Below are positions 25,943 through 34,620 of a stretch of DNA of 64,000 nucleotides, piece after piece. Source of the stretch: Acidaminobacter sp. JC074 (lineage in GTDB: Bacteria; Bacillota; Clostridia; Peptostreptococcales; Acidaminobacteraceae); assembly GCF_022496765.1 (NCBI RefSeq), contig NZ_VANV01000020.1, forward strand, positions 11,567 to 75,566. Direction: 5' to 3'. Made by a program: the position numbers and the translations under genes. Within the stretch, counting starts at the first letter, position 1. Each line of letters begins with the position of its first letter. The notes under the pieces are model-generated. The model was given only the letters and a program-made list of their open reading frames with translations. It had not been told where the DNA came from and searched no databases.

Positions 25943-28006
25943 ATGAAAGAATATAATTTTAAAGCCAAACCCATTTGGCCCAAGGGTCTAGAAAAAGAAA
26001 TGAATTTGCAGGTTGCCTTTAGAACTTTTATTAAATCTGGTGAAAACATCATGATTGCCTTAACGGCATCAACTGTTTACCGTTTGTGGGTTAATAATAT
26101 GTTTGTAGGGATTGGTCCAGCCAGAACAGCCAAAGGCATCTTTAAAGTAGATGAATATGATATCGGTCAGTATTTAACATTAGACGAAAATGAAGTGATT
26201 GTAGAAGTTGTGGGTTATAATGTTAACTCCTACTATACCATGGATCAGCCATCATTTTTACAGGCTCAAGTGGTTGAGGATGATCAAGTTATTGCCTATA
26301 CAGGCGGTTCATATTTTGACTATAGAATATGTGATGAAAGGGTAAGAAAAGTACAGAGATACAGTTATCAAAGGCCTTTTTCAGAATGTTACCATTATCC
26401 AAAATCAAATAATTATACAAAGAATAATTTATCCGTTTTAGAAGATAAGAGATGCATCTACAGAGAGATTCGCTATCCAGCTTATGAAGTCTTATATCCT
26501 CAAAAGATTATTTCATCAGGCCAAGTAGACTTTGACTATGTATCAGATTCAATAAAAGAAGATCGGTCATATACGGATATAAATGATAAACTCAAAGGCT
26601 ATAAAAAAGAAGATCTGGATGAACATCTGAGTAGTGAGTATCAGAATATGAGTTTTGCCGAGAGTCAAGGTGAACATGATCAGTCATACAAAACCTATGA
26701 GTTTCCATTTAATGCAACAGGCTTAATTGCCTTTAGTATTAAATGTGACAAGAAGACAAGTGTTTATGCGCTATTTGATGAACTTCTAATAGATGGCGAC
26801 ATAGACACAACTAGGGCTGATTGCTGTAATGGCATTAAGATTTACTTTGAAAAAGGTGACTATGACTTTATAAGTTTTGAACCCTATACCTTTAAGTACT
26901 TAAAACTTGTAAGTGATGGTAACTGTTCTATAGAAAACATTAGGATTATAGAATACAAACATGAAAAAGTAGACTATGAAATTGACCTAGAAGATGAGGA
27001 TTTAAAGTTGATTTACCAAGCAGGACTTGAGATCTATCTTTCTAATGCAGTGGACGTCTTTACAGATTGCCCTTCTAGAGAAAGGGCAGGTTGGTTGTGT
27101 GACAGCTTTTTTATAGGTCGAGTTGAGTATGTTCTTACGGGTGAAAACATATTAGAGAAAAGTTTTCTAGAAAATATCATCTATGCTCATGATTTTCCTC
27201 ATATACCAGCAGGCATGATTCCCATGAATTATCCAGCTGATCATTATCGAGGTGGCTTCATTCCAAACTGGGGTATGTGGTTTATTCTTGAACTAGAAGA
27301 GTATTTTTTGAGAACAGGTGATAGAAAGTTAGTTGACCAGGCAAAACAGAGAGTTTATGACTTTTTAAATTACCTAGAAAACTTTGAAAATGACTTGGGC
27401 TTACTTGAAAACTTAAAGGGCTGGGTTTTTGTAGAATGGTCAAAAGCCAATGACTTAACTCAGGATATAAACTATCCGTCCAATATGGTTTATTACAAGA
27501 TGCTTAGAGCCATAGGCAAGCTTTATGGCGACCATGGTCTTTTAAGTAAAAGTCTTAAGCTAAGACAAGTCATCTGTAAAAGGTCCTTTAATGGCGAGTT
27601 TTTTACAGATAATGAGGTTAGAAAAGATGTTTTGATAAATCCAAATCATACAACAGAAGTCTGTCAGTACTATGCTTTTTTTACTGGTATTGCAGATAAA
27701 GAATCTCATAAAGATTTATGGCTTAAGCTTATGAATGAGTTTGGGCCAAACAGAAAGAAGGACAACAAATATCCTAAGGTTTATTTTGCCAATGCCTTTA
27801 TAGGCAATTATCTACGATTGGAGCTCCTGTATAAAGACAAGAGATACGACCAAGTATTACAAGAGATGAAGGACTATTTTTTAAAGATGGCAAGGACAAC
27901 AGGGACGCTTTGGGAGAAGGACGAGGCTACTGCCTCCTGTAATCACGGTTTTGCATCCCATGTAATTTATTGGTTAAATGGCATTTATAACTCACCTAAG
28001 ATTTAG
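25943..28006 (+). CDS. GH78-like glycoside hydrolase (alpha-L-rhamnosidase-like)
   Basis: 687 residues with no signal peptide, so cytoplasmic. Beta-sandwich regions occupy about the first 350 residues, and an (alpha/alpha)6-barrel follows. The motif DCPSRERAGWLCDSFF near residue 370 matches the acidic GH78 signature (CPQRDERxGW-type), and the later NWGMWFILELEEYF and WVFVEWSK segments fit the barrel. Bacterial GH78 enzymes release rhamnose from plant or bacterial glycans. No sugar transporter lies beside it, so its substrate source is unclear. It is bounded by a terminator that overlaps its stop codon. Confidence 0.8.
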   Translation: MKEYNFKAKPIWPKGLEKEMNLQVAFRTFIKSGENIMIALTASTVYRLWVNNMFVGIGPARTAKGIFKVDEYDIGQYLTLDENEVIVEVVGYNVNSYYTMDQPSFLQAQVVEDDQVIAYTGGSYFDYRICDERVRKVQRYSYQRPFSECYHYPKSNNYTKNNLSVLEDKRCIYREIRYPAYEVLYPQKIISSGQVDFDYVSDSIKEDRSYTDINDKLKGYKKEDLDEHLSSEYQNMSFAESQGEHDQSYKTYEFPFNATGLIAFSIKCDKKTSVYALFDELLIDGDIDTTRADCCNGIKIYFEKGDYDFISFEPYTFKYLKLVSDGNCSIENIRIIEYKHEKVDYEIDLEDEDLKLIYQAGLEIYLSNAVDVFTDCPSRERAGWLCDSFFIGRVEYVLTGENILEKSFLENIIYAHDFPHIPAGMIPMNYPADHYRGGFIPNWGMWFILELEEYFLRTGDRKLVDQAKQRVYDFLNYLENFENDLGLLENLKGWVFVEWSKANDLTQDINYPSNMVYYKMLRAIGKLYGDHGLLSKSLKLRQVICKRSFNGEFFTDNEVRKDVLINPNHTTEVCQYYAFFTGIADKESHKDLWLKLMNEFGPNRKKDNKYPKVYFANAFIGNYLRLELLYKDKRYDQVLQEMKDYFLKMARTTGTLWEKDEATASCNHGFASHVIYWLNGIYNSPKI

Positions 28007-28018
28007 GTGGGTTTTTTA
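27989..28018. terminator. Terminator overlapping the end of the GH78-like gene
   Basis: An 11-bp stem (AACTCACCTAA / TTAGGTGGGTT with one G-T pair), loop GAT, then T residues. It also contains the end of the convergent regulator pseudogene. Confidence 0.8.
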
Positions 28019-28535
28019 GTGGAATCAAGACTTCACTGATGAAATCTTCATTCATAGATTCCCAGTAATCAAATAGGGGGACATAAAATGCCTGGTCGCC
28101 AGGTAATAGATTATGCTCTTTAGCATAATTAAGGAGTTTCTTGATGGTTTGATCGACAGATGGGGTTTGCCTTTGTGTATGCACCTCATGTATTTAGTCA
28201 TAGCTAGTTCTTTGCTGCTTATATCTTCATGTGAAGTCAAATAGTCAAAGACGTAAATCATTTTATATTTGCCTTCTTGGTCTTCTCTGATATCAAAGCA
28301 TATACCAAATTTTGAGGCTATTTGGCCCTCATTTTCAAGTCGCTTTTTTAACCTTACGACTGCAGAAGTGTATGACATGAGAGGCCCATAACCAATAAAC
28401 TCATTGATGCTCTCAGGCTCAGGATACTCATCTATGAGGATGCCTTGGTAGATGCTGAGTTCATTAAATCTCTTAAGACTGACTATTATTTTTTGGATGA
28501 TTTGACTTTGCATTTCTAAAGACTTCATCTTCTTT
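27996..28535 (-). pseudogene. 3' part of a MerR/GyrI-like regulator, split by an IS and frameshifted
   Basis: The minus strand encodes the effector-binding half of a MerR-family regulator. The first section (28052-28528) runs from a coiled coil (QIIQKIIVSLKRFNE) into a GyrI-like domain; near 28170 it loses frame and continues in the next frame at 28184-27996 (SVDQTIKKLLNYAKEHNL to SEVLIPLKNP, the typical end of a GyrI-like domain). A single missing base around the AAACCCC run explains it. The DNA-binding half lies beyond the insertion element at 30377-30645. Joining the two across the element gives one continuous MerR protein if the right end of the element is placed at TTCA, so the gene was intact before insertion. 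Confidence 0.85.
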
Positions 28536-28660
28536 TGAACCTCTCATGACTAAAAGTCACGAGATTCTTAGGTACAAAAGCCTAACGGCTTTTAATTTAC
28601 TAAGCTAACCCGCCAGTTCCTGACGTTTTTATTTCTATGCTATTGATTTATATCTGCCTT
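28536..28660 (-). ncRNA. Candidate omega RNA (reRNA) at the tnpB 3' end
   Basis: The minus-strand sequence from the tnpB end to the element boundary is structured and conserved in style: GTCAGGAACTGGCGGG, the hairpin AAAAGCCGTTAGGCTTTT, then CCTAAGAATC and the terminal hairpin TCTCGTGACttttaGTCATGAGA, ending GGTTCA. This is the layout of TnpB guide RNAs, in which bases past the right end serve as guide. Here the guide would be taken from the broken regulator gene. The 5' boundary is not defined and probably extends into tnpB. Confidence 0.6.
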
Positions 28661-29879
28661 CTTTTAGGCCTTTCAAACCTTCATTCTCAATGTTTATACT
28701 CGCATTATCATCTCTGTCGTGTTTTGTTCCACAAACTTGACACGTCCATTTACGGATAGATACATCTTTCAATCTCTTATTTTGATAGTCACACTTATGG
28801 CATATTTGACTACTAGGATAATACTGATCGATTACAATTAGCTTTTTATGTGCTGGAACCATTTTATATTCCAGAAACCTTTTGAAAGTACTATAAGCTG
28901 CATCACTTATACTCTTAGCAAACAATTTATCTTTTTTCATTTCTTCTGGCTTTAAATCTTCTATGCAAATAATATCATAATCGTAAACAAGATCAGTCGT
29001 AAGTTTATGAAGAAAGTCTTCCCTACGATGCTTGATTTTCTTATTTTGGCGACTCACTTTCAAACGAGACTTATGATAGTTCTTACCATATTTTTTCTTT
29101 AGGTTCATGCTTCTTTGCAACTTTGCTAGTTTCTTCTCATTCTTCTGATAGTACTTTGGATTATCGATTACATTTTTATCGCTCAAAGTGGCAAATTTAT
29201 GGACACCCAAATCTATACCTACACTCTTATGTGTTTTAGGTAAGATTTTTACCGGTATATCTTTACAAGTAATTGAAATATAATATTTTCCATCAGATTC
29301 TCTTGTGATAGCAACATTTTGAATCTGTCCTTCATAAGGTCTTGAATAAGCTAACTTCACCATCTTTATTTTTGGAAGTTTAATCTTACAGTTTTGTTTC
29401 TTATATTTATTGATTGATGTGAACTCCCATTCTTTTTCAAGGACTTCAATGTTATTATTGGTTAGGTTCATCACGATGGATTGCTCATAATCATAACGTG
29501 ATTTAAACTTCGGATGGCGCTGCAAGTCATAAAACGTTAACACTTTTCCTGTTCGTTTAGCCTTTTCTAACTTCTTTTCTGAGTAGGTCATAGGACCATC
29601 GAAAAAATAGTCATAAGCCTTTGCCAAGTCTTTCAATGTGTTTTGCATGACTGATTTTTCACACTCATATAACCAATCGTTATTTTTCTTCAAATCAGTT
29701 AACATAGAAGACATTTTATTGTAAGAGAGAATACCCTCATTTTTTTCAAAACGGTCCATATTGATCTCTAGAAAATGATTCCAAACAAATCTTTTTGCCC
29801 AAAAGGATTTTTCCAAAATTTCTATTTGCCACTTTTTCGGATAAATTCTGTATCTATAAGCTCTCATAATTTCAGACAT
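28635..29879 (-). CDS. tnpB: TnpB RNA-guided endonuclease of IS200/IS605 family
   Basis: 414 residues. The RuvC catalytic acids are all present: Asp223 in VGIDLGVHKFA, Glu307 in CIEDLKPEEM and the last Asp in HDRDDNAS (388-394). The zinc finger has Cys360, Cys363, Cys380 and Cys383. The N-terminal RAYRYRIYPKKWQ is the usual OrfB helix-turn-helix start. Length is full for the family, so nuclease activity is likely to be retained. The partner transposase gene is decayed, making this an intact TnpB in a disabled element. A GAGG ribosome site lies 8 bases upstream of the chosen ATG. Confidence 0.95.
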   Translation of the reverse strand: MSEIMRAYRYRIYPKKWQIEILEKSFWAKRFVWNHFLEINMDRFEKNEGILSYNKMSSMLTDLKKNNDWLYECEKSVMQNTLKDLAKAYDYFFDGPMTYSEKKLEKAKRTGKVLTFYDLQRHPKFKSRYDYEQSIVMNLTNNNIEVLEKEWEFTSINKYKKQNCKIKLPKIKMVKLAYSRPYEGQIQNVAITRESDGKYYISITCKDIPVKILPKTHKSVGIDLGVHKFATLSDKNVIDNPKYYQKNEKKLAKLQRSMNLKKKYGKNYHKSRLKVSRQNKKIKHRREDFLHKLTTDLVYDYDIICIEDLKPEEMKKDKLFAKSISDAAYSTFKRFLEYKMVPAHKKLIVIDQYYPSSQICHKCDYQNKRLKDVSIRKWTCQVCGTKHDRDDNASINIENEGLKGLKEGRYKSIA

Positions 29880-29895
29880 GGAAACCTCAATTCTT

Positions 29896-30189
29896 TTAAC
29901 TTCGAATATAATCTACAATTTGGCTCTCAGTATGTTCACTGACAGTTGTAACAAAGTATGACGAGTTCCAGAGATGTCCACCCAAAACGTTTTAGTCTAA
30001 GGTATTTAAAACAAAATTGCACTTGTACCTCTAAATATTTGGTGATATAAGGTAAATAATCTTGTCAACAATTTATTAGAATATGTATAGAATCGTGTTT
30101 CATTGAAGTATGGGCTTTTGATACTTAGTAGACCAAACTGAATGATCATTAAGCGAACTCACATATCTTCTTTTTGCTGATTTACTCAT
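29896..30189 (-). pseudogene. tnpA (Y1 transposase) remnant
   Basis: Two recognisable pieces of an IS200-type transposase lie on the minus strand. The first, from the ATG at 30189 to a TGA at 30100, ends HSVWSTKYQKPILQ, the usual N-terminal strand of TnpA. The second, about 29985 to the stop at 29896, reads GHLWNSSYFVTTVS and then QIVDYIRS, the usual C-terminus. About 115 bases between them do not code for the missing middle, including the HUH motif, so over half of the gene has been deleted or scrambled. The stop lies 17 bases before tnpB. Confidence 0.85.
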
Positions 30190-30261
30190 ATACACCTTTA
30201 CCTAATGATAACATAATAAGCAAAGAAAAACAAGAACAAACGTTCTCGTTTTTCTCGATAT

Positions 30262-30297
30262 CAGCCTCACCACCAGCCTCACCATCAGCCTCACCTT
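30262..30297. repeat. Three tandem 12-bp repeats in the IS left-end region
   Basis: CAGCCTCACCAC, CAGCCTCACCAT and CAGCCTCACCTT follow each other without gaps. They lie between the tnpA remnant and the left end of the element, outside any gene. Confidence 0.7.
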
Positions 30298-30376
30298 AAT
30301 TGATTTAGTTTCACAAATATAGCCTACATTTATGCTCTAACTCACTACTAAAGTAACGAGTGTGCGAGCACTTTTC

Positions 30377-30645
30377 ATCAATTTGATCCTTTTACTGGAT
30401 AAGAAGTTCAAGCTGGACTTCTTGTTTTCACCAGATAAATATGTCTGAATTTCCTTAAGCGTTAAACCACTTTCTTTTAGAGCCAAAATAAGCTCTAACT
30501 TATCTAGATCATCTCTTGTATAGAGACGGTACTTGTTTTTTCCCCTATACGAAGGTTCTAGTAGACCACACTTGTCGTAATGGATTAGTGCGGTTCTTGA
30601 AACATCGAATTTCTTGGCAACTTGACTGATTTTGTATTTTTCCAT
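30377..30645 (-). pseudogene. 5' part of the split MerR-family regulator
   Basis: The DNA-binding half of the regulator whose other half is at 27996-28535. From the ATG at 30645 (RBS GAGG upstream) it reads ISQVAKKFDVSRTALIHYDK, then YRLYTRDDLDKLELILALKE, a typical MerR winged helix, and runs into the start of the dimer coiled coil before meeting the element at TTGAT. Read-through into the element ends in a stop at 30337, giving a 102-residue truncated protein that might still bind DNA. It diverges from the uvrA-like gene and probably regulated it. Confidence 0.85.
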
Positions 30646-30654
30646 ATAAACCTC

Positions 30655-30685
30655 TTGACTGTAATGTAACATTATAGTTTATGCT
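30655..30685 (+). promoter_or_regulatory. MerR-type promoter with operator before the uvrA-like gene
   Basis: TTGACT (30655-30660) and TATGCT (30680-30685) are separated by 19 bp, the long spacer typical of MerR-activated promoters. A near-perfect 19-bp dyad (CTGTAATGT-A-ACATTATAG, 30659-30677) fills the spacer. It lies between the broken MerR gene and the uvrA-like gene. Confidence 0.6.
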
Positions 30686-30731
30686 TATATTATACAGTAG
30701 TTGTTAAGTTTAATAAAGTTATGGAGGTGGC

Positions 30732-33206
30732 ATGCATAATTACATTGAAGTCATTGGTGCAAGAGAGCACAATTTAAAGAACGTTTCTGTTAAGATTCCC
30801 AAGAATAAGTTGGTTGCAATTACAGGACCATCTGGTAGTGGCAAGTCGTCATTTGCCATGGATATACTTCAGAAGGAATGTCAAAGGCAGTATATGGAGT
30901 CTATGGGACTTGTAACGGATGGTTTGAACAAACCTAAGGTAGACAAAATAATAGGTTTATCACCGGCCATTGGTATTTCTCAAAGAGGGATTGGGTCAAG
31001 TTCTAAGTCTAATGTAGGGACTTATACAGAAATCCTTACTTATTTAAGAGTTTTGTATTCAAAAATAGGCCAAAGAACCTGTCAGCATTGTCAGACTTTA
31101 ATTAAGCCAGATTATATGAATCGTAGTTTGGCAGAAATTGATGAAAAAAACGTGGTTTGTCCATCATGCACACATGAAATGAAACATTTGACCATGGGCA
31201 TGTTTTCTTTTAACAAGCCTGAAGGTGCCTGCATGACATGTGGTGGCTTAGGCAGTGTGACGGACATTGATCTGTCTAAGGTGGTAGATGAGTCTTTAAC
31301 AGTTGGTGAAGGTGCAGTAAAGATATGGGGCAATGGTCAATTCTTTGATTACTATGCTGAAGTCCTAGAAAAATGTGGTCAGCATTATGGCTTTAAGTTT
31401 GATGCTTCAAAGAAAGTAAAAGACTACAATGATTTGGAGCGTTTAGTTTTTTATAAAGGCGTTGATTCAGAAGCCTTTAAAGCCTTATATCCTAATATCA
31501 AGAAACCTAAAAAGGTACATGAGGGTTATTTCAAAGGCATCTTAACTTTTATGAATGAAAAAGCAAAAGAAAATGCAACAAAAGAAAAAAAGAACTCTAA
31601 GATCAAAGATGCATTTATAAGTAAGACTTGTCCTGAATGTGAAGGTTCAAGATTATCTTACGAGGGTCGTACAGTTAGGGTCCAGGGCAAAACACTTGTT
31701 GAAGTGTCGAGTTATGATTTAAAAGAGTTAATAAGCTGGTTGGACAGTTTTCAACTGACTCAAGCAGAAGAAGCCATTGCCTCAGCAGTTGTTTCTGATT
31801 TAAAGAAAAGAATTAAAAATGTCATCAAAATTGGCCTTGGTTATTTGTCACTTGACCGTCAAACGTCAACCTTATCTGGCGGAGAAGCTCAAAGACTTAA
31901 GTTATCCAATATCATTGATTCTGGTTTAACTGGCGTACTTTATGTCTTAGATGAACCAACAACAGGTTTACATCCCCATGATGGCAACAAGCTGTTAGAT
32001 GCCTTAAAGCATATAAGGGACCTAGGCAATACTGTGCTTGTTATAGAACATGATACAGATTTTATAGGCGCATGTGATCATATCATTGATTTTGGACCAA
32101 ATGCTGGTCCAGATGGCGGCAGGATTGTGTTTTCTGGTAGACCAGAAGAGATTATAAAGAGTGATCATTCAGTGACTGGAAAGTATATGACAAAGAAAGT
32201 GGTGAAGCCTAACACGTCATTTTCAGTAAAAAATAAGATCGGTGTAAAAAATGCTTATGCACATAACCTGCAAAACATCAGTCTGGATATACCTCTGAAT
32301 GCCTTGGTGTGTTTTACAGGTGTTTCAGGTTCGGGAAAATCATCACTTGTTATTGATATTATAGATAAATACGTAAAAAAGGGGTATTCAGATTGTGAGA
32401 CCATTCATGGCATAGAATACATTAACAGAATTGTGACCATTAATCAGAAGCCTATTGGCAGAATGTCTAGGTCCAATGTAGCAACATATACAGAAGTCTT
32501 TTCTTTAATCAGAGAACTGTTTTCGAGTCAAAAGGATGCCAGAAAGGCAAAACTGAAATCCACTTTCTTTTCATTTAATGTTAAAGGTGGCAGATGTGAA
32601 CATTGTTCTGGTCTTGGTGTTGTTAAACTAGATATGCATTTCTTAGATGATGTAGAAGTTCAGTGTCCTGTTTGTGAAGGTCACAGATTTAGAGAAGAAA
32701 TCTTAAGGGTTAAATACAAGGATAAGAGCATCTCTGATGTTTTGGATATGACAGTTGATGAATGTGTGGACTTGTTTTCAGAAACCTATACGATTAAAGA
32801 CAAGTTACTTCTACTTAGTGAAGTTGGTCTAGGCTATCTTAAATTAGGACAAACCACCATCACTTTATCAGGTGGTGAGTGTCAGAGAATCAAGTTAGCT
32901 AAAGAGTTATCCAAAGAATCAGTTACAAAGACACTTTATATTTTAGATGAACCAACAACAGGTTTACATCCTAGAGATATAGAAAAAATCACAACACTTC
33001 TTAGGAAGTTAAAAAACAAAGGCAATTCTATTTTTGTTATAGAACACGCCTTAGAAGTGATGGCAGCATCAGATTATATCATTGATTTAGGCCCTTATGG
33101 TGGACGTGAGGGAGGTCAACTTGTCGGACAGGGTTCTGTCATGGAGATCATATCACAGAAAACCTTAACGGGTTTGTACTTAAAAAATTTTATAAAGGAG
33201 GCATAA
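30732..33206 (+). CDS. UvrA-like ABC protein (UvrA2 / drug-resistance type)
   Basis: 824 residues with two ABC cassettes: Walker A GPSGSGKS near residue 32, signature [13 protein letters not shown], Walker [11 protein letters not shown], then [21 protein letters not shown] and a second [10 protein letters not shown]. Three cysteine pairs of zinc-finger type are kept (CQHC...CPSC, CEGSRL, CEHCSG...CPVCEG). It is about 115 residues shorter than housekeeping UvrA, as in UvrA2 proteins that lack part of the insertion domain. These proteins are linked to DNA damage tolerance or resistance to DNA-binding drugs. Control by a MerR regulator, now broken, supports a drug-responsive role. Confidence 0.88.
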   Translation: MHNYIEVIGAREHNLKNVSVKIPKNKLVAITGPSGSGKSSFAMDILQKECQRQYMESMGLVTDGLNKPKVDKIIGLSPAIGISQRGIGSSSKSNVGTYTEILTYLRVLYSKIGQRTCQHCQTLIKPDYMNRSLAEIDEKNVVCPSCTHEMKHLTMGMFSFNKPEGACMTCGGLGSVTDIDLSKVVDESLTVGEGAVKIWGNGQFFDYYAEVLEKCGQHYGFKFDASKKVKDYNDLERLVFYKGVDSEAFKALYPNIKKPKKVHEGYFKGILTFMNEKAKENATKEKKNSKIKDAFISKTCPECEGSRLSYEGRTVRVQGKTLVEVSSYDLKELISWLDSFQLTQAEEAIASAVVSDLKKRIKNVIKIGLGYLSLDRQTSTLSGGEAQRLKLSNIIDSGLTGVLYVLDEPTTGLHPHDGNKLLDALKHIRDLGNTVLVIEHDTDFIGACDHIIDFGPNAGPDGGRIVFSGRPEEIIKSDHSVTGKYMTKKVVKPNTSFSVKNKIGVKNAYAHNLQNISLDIPLNALVCFTGVSGSGKSSLVIDIIDKYVKKGYSDCETIHGIEYINRIVTINQKPIGRMSRSNVATYTEVFSLIRELFSSQKDARKAKLKSTFFSFNVKGGRCEHCSGLGVVKLDMHFLDDVEVQCPVCEGHRFREEILRVKYKDKSISDVLDMTVDECVDLFSETYTIKDKLLLLSEVGLGYLKLGQTTITLSGGECQRIKLAKELSKESVTKTLYILDEPTTGLHPRDIEKITTLLRKLKNKGNSIFVIEHALEVMAASDYIIDLGPYGGREGGQLVGQGSVMEIISQKTLTGLYLKNFIKEA

Positions 33207-33736
33207 TGAGAAAAATTATTTTGAATTTGGCAATGAGTTTAGACGGTTTTATTTCAGATGAACAAGGTGGTTTTGATTGGATCATCGGACATGGTGATAA
33301 GACATCTGATACAGAGGATTCTTTTTCATTTGAAAAGTTTATAGAGTCTGTTGACACTGTAGTGATGGGATCTAAGGCTTATGAAGATTGTATTCTTACT
33401 GGTTTAACTGCTTTTGAAGGCATAGATATCATCGTTGCAACGTCTAGAAGGTTTGAAGAAAGAGAAAATGTGACTTTTATAAGTGGAGATATCAATAAGA
33501 CTATCTTAGATTTAAGAGAAAAACCAGGTAAAGATATTTGGTTATTTGGTGGGGCAGGACTTACGGATTCATTTATTAGAGAAGATATTGTTGACCAGTA
33601 CATCATTGGTCTTATCCCTACTATCCTTGGTTCAGGTAGACCCTTATTCAAAGGTGGCTACAATAAAATCGATTTGCATTTAGATCAGTTTACTATAGAT
33701 GAAGGTGTTCCTGTAATCATTTACAGTAAGAGATAA
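33206..33736 (+). CDS. RibD C-terminal / dihydrofolate reductase-like protein
   Basis: 176 residues with the DHFR/RibD fold: N-terminal LNLAMSLDGFISDEQGG, central VMGSKAYE, IWLFGGAGLTDSFI and PTILGSGRPLF. It resembles YyaP/YwjB-type proteins of unknown substrate rather than folate-pathway DHFR. The start overlaps the last base of the uvrA-like stop codon (TAATG), so it belongs to that operon and possibly to the same drug-response unit. Confidence 0.85.
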   Translation: MRKIILNLAMSLDGFISDEQGGFDWIIGHGDKTSDTEDSFSFEKFIESVDTVVMGSKAYEDCILTGLTAFEGIDIIVATSRRFEERENVTFISGDINKTILDLREKPGKDIWLFGGAGLTDSFIREDIVDQYIIGLIPTILGSGRPLFKGGYNKIDLHLDQFTIDEGVPVIIYSKR

Positions 33737-33763
33737 GGTGGGTTTTGACACACCTTTTTTTCA
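33736..33763 (+). terminator. Terminator after the RibD-like gene
   Basis: AAGGTG pairs with CACCTT across a 10-base loop and is followed by T residues. The stem is short. Confidence 0.6.
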
Positions 33764-33831
33764 TATAAACTTAAGAGACCCTATAGATGCTTTTAATATC
33801 TTTGTTGTAAAATGATGACAGGGGGTGGCAT

Positions 33832-34620
33832 ATGAATCCGATTATTAAAACTGAGAACTTGGTGATGGGTTACAGTCAAGACAAGAAAGTACTCAATGGC
33901 ATAGATATGGAGATATATCCAGGTGAAATCATTGGTTATATTGGACCCAATGGTGCTGGTAAATCGACTACTATTAAAATTCTTTTAGGACTGCTTTCTT
34001 ACGAAGAAGGCAAAATAGAAGTCTTTGGTGAACAATTAGATCCGAAGGCTTATCAGTATAAGTCACGCATTGGTTATGTACCAGAATCTGCCGCACTCTA
34101 TGAATCTCTAACAGGTAGAGAGTATTTAGAGTTTGTTGGTGCTATGTTTTCTTTATCGGAAGAAGTGATTGAAAAAAAGTCCTATGATATGTGTGAAGTT
34201 TTTGATATTCACAAACATCTCGATGAAAGAATAGGCTCTTATTCTAAAGGCATGAAGCAGAAATTATTAATTGTTTCAAGTATGCTACATAATCCAGATC
34301 TTCTGATATTAGATGAACCGCTGAATGGTATGGATGCCAACAGTGTTATGATTTTTAAAGAAGTTTTATCAAAGCTTGCAGCAAATGGTAAGACAATCTT
34401 GTATTCTTCTCATATTATGGATGTTGTAGAAAAGATAAGTGATAGGATTCTCTTAATCAATGAAGGTAAAATAGTCGCAAATGGCAAGTTTGAAGACTTG
34501 GTAAAAAGAAGTGATATGGATTCACTGGAATCTCTCTTTAATGAAATTACAGGTTTTGATGAATACAAAGAACTGGCTGATAATTTTGTGTCTGCTATGT
34601 TGGGAGGCCTCCATGTCTAG
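33832..34620 (+). CDS. ABC transporter ATP-binding protein (CcmA/EcsA-like)
   Basis: 262 residues: Walker A GPNGAGKST near residue 43, signature YSKGMKQKL, Walker B LLILDEPLNGMD. A C-terminal extension of about 40 residues follows the D- and H-loops. This is the single-domain ATPase of an exporter with a separate permease; the permease start overlaps its last 8 bases. The pair resembles ABC-2 type or Ecs systems. Substrate unknown. Confidence 0.9.
   Translation: MNPIIKTENLVMGYSQDKKVLNGIDMEIYPGEIIGYIGPNGAGKSTTIKILLGLLSYEEGKIEVFGEQLDPKAYQYKSRIGYVPESAALYESLTGREYLEFVGAMFSLSEEVIEKKSYDMCEVFDIHKHLDERIGSYSKGMKQKLLIVSSMLHNPDLLILDEPLNGMDANSVMIFKEVLSKLAANGKTILYSSHIMDVVEKISDRILLINEGKIVANGKFEDLVKRSDMDSLESLFNEITGFDEYKELADNFVSAMLGGLHV

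Larger units (their letters stand above)
28536..30376 (-). mobile_element. IS200/IS605-family element (decayed tnpA, intact tnpB)
   Basis: About 1.84 kb inserted into a MerR-type regulator gene with no target duplication. Read on the minus strand, the left flank ends TTGAT, a known target for part of this family, and the right end finishes GAGAGGTTCA(A) after a subterminal hairpin (TCTCGTGAC / GTCATGAGA). A second hairpin-forming stretch follows the left end (ACTCGTTACT / AGTAGTGAGT). Inside are remnants of the tnpA transposase (29896-30189) and a full tnpB (28635-29879). The exact right boundary is uncertain by up to three A residues. Without TnpA it cannot move by itself. Confidence 0.88.

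Noticed and set aside
27996..28528. Two separate small minus-strand genes
   Set aside because: Their translations are successive parts of one GyrI-like domain in two frames, so they are one frameshifted gene.
30262..30297. A CRISPR array
   Set aside because: The repeats are 12 bp and directly adjacent, with no spacers and no cas genes.
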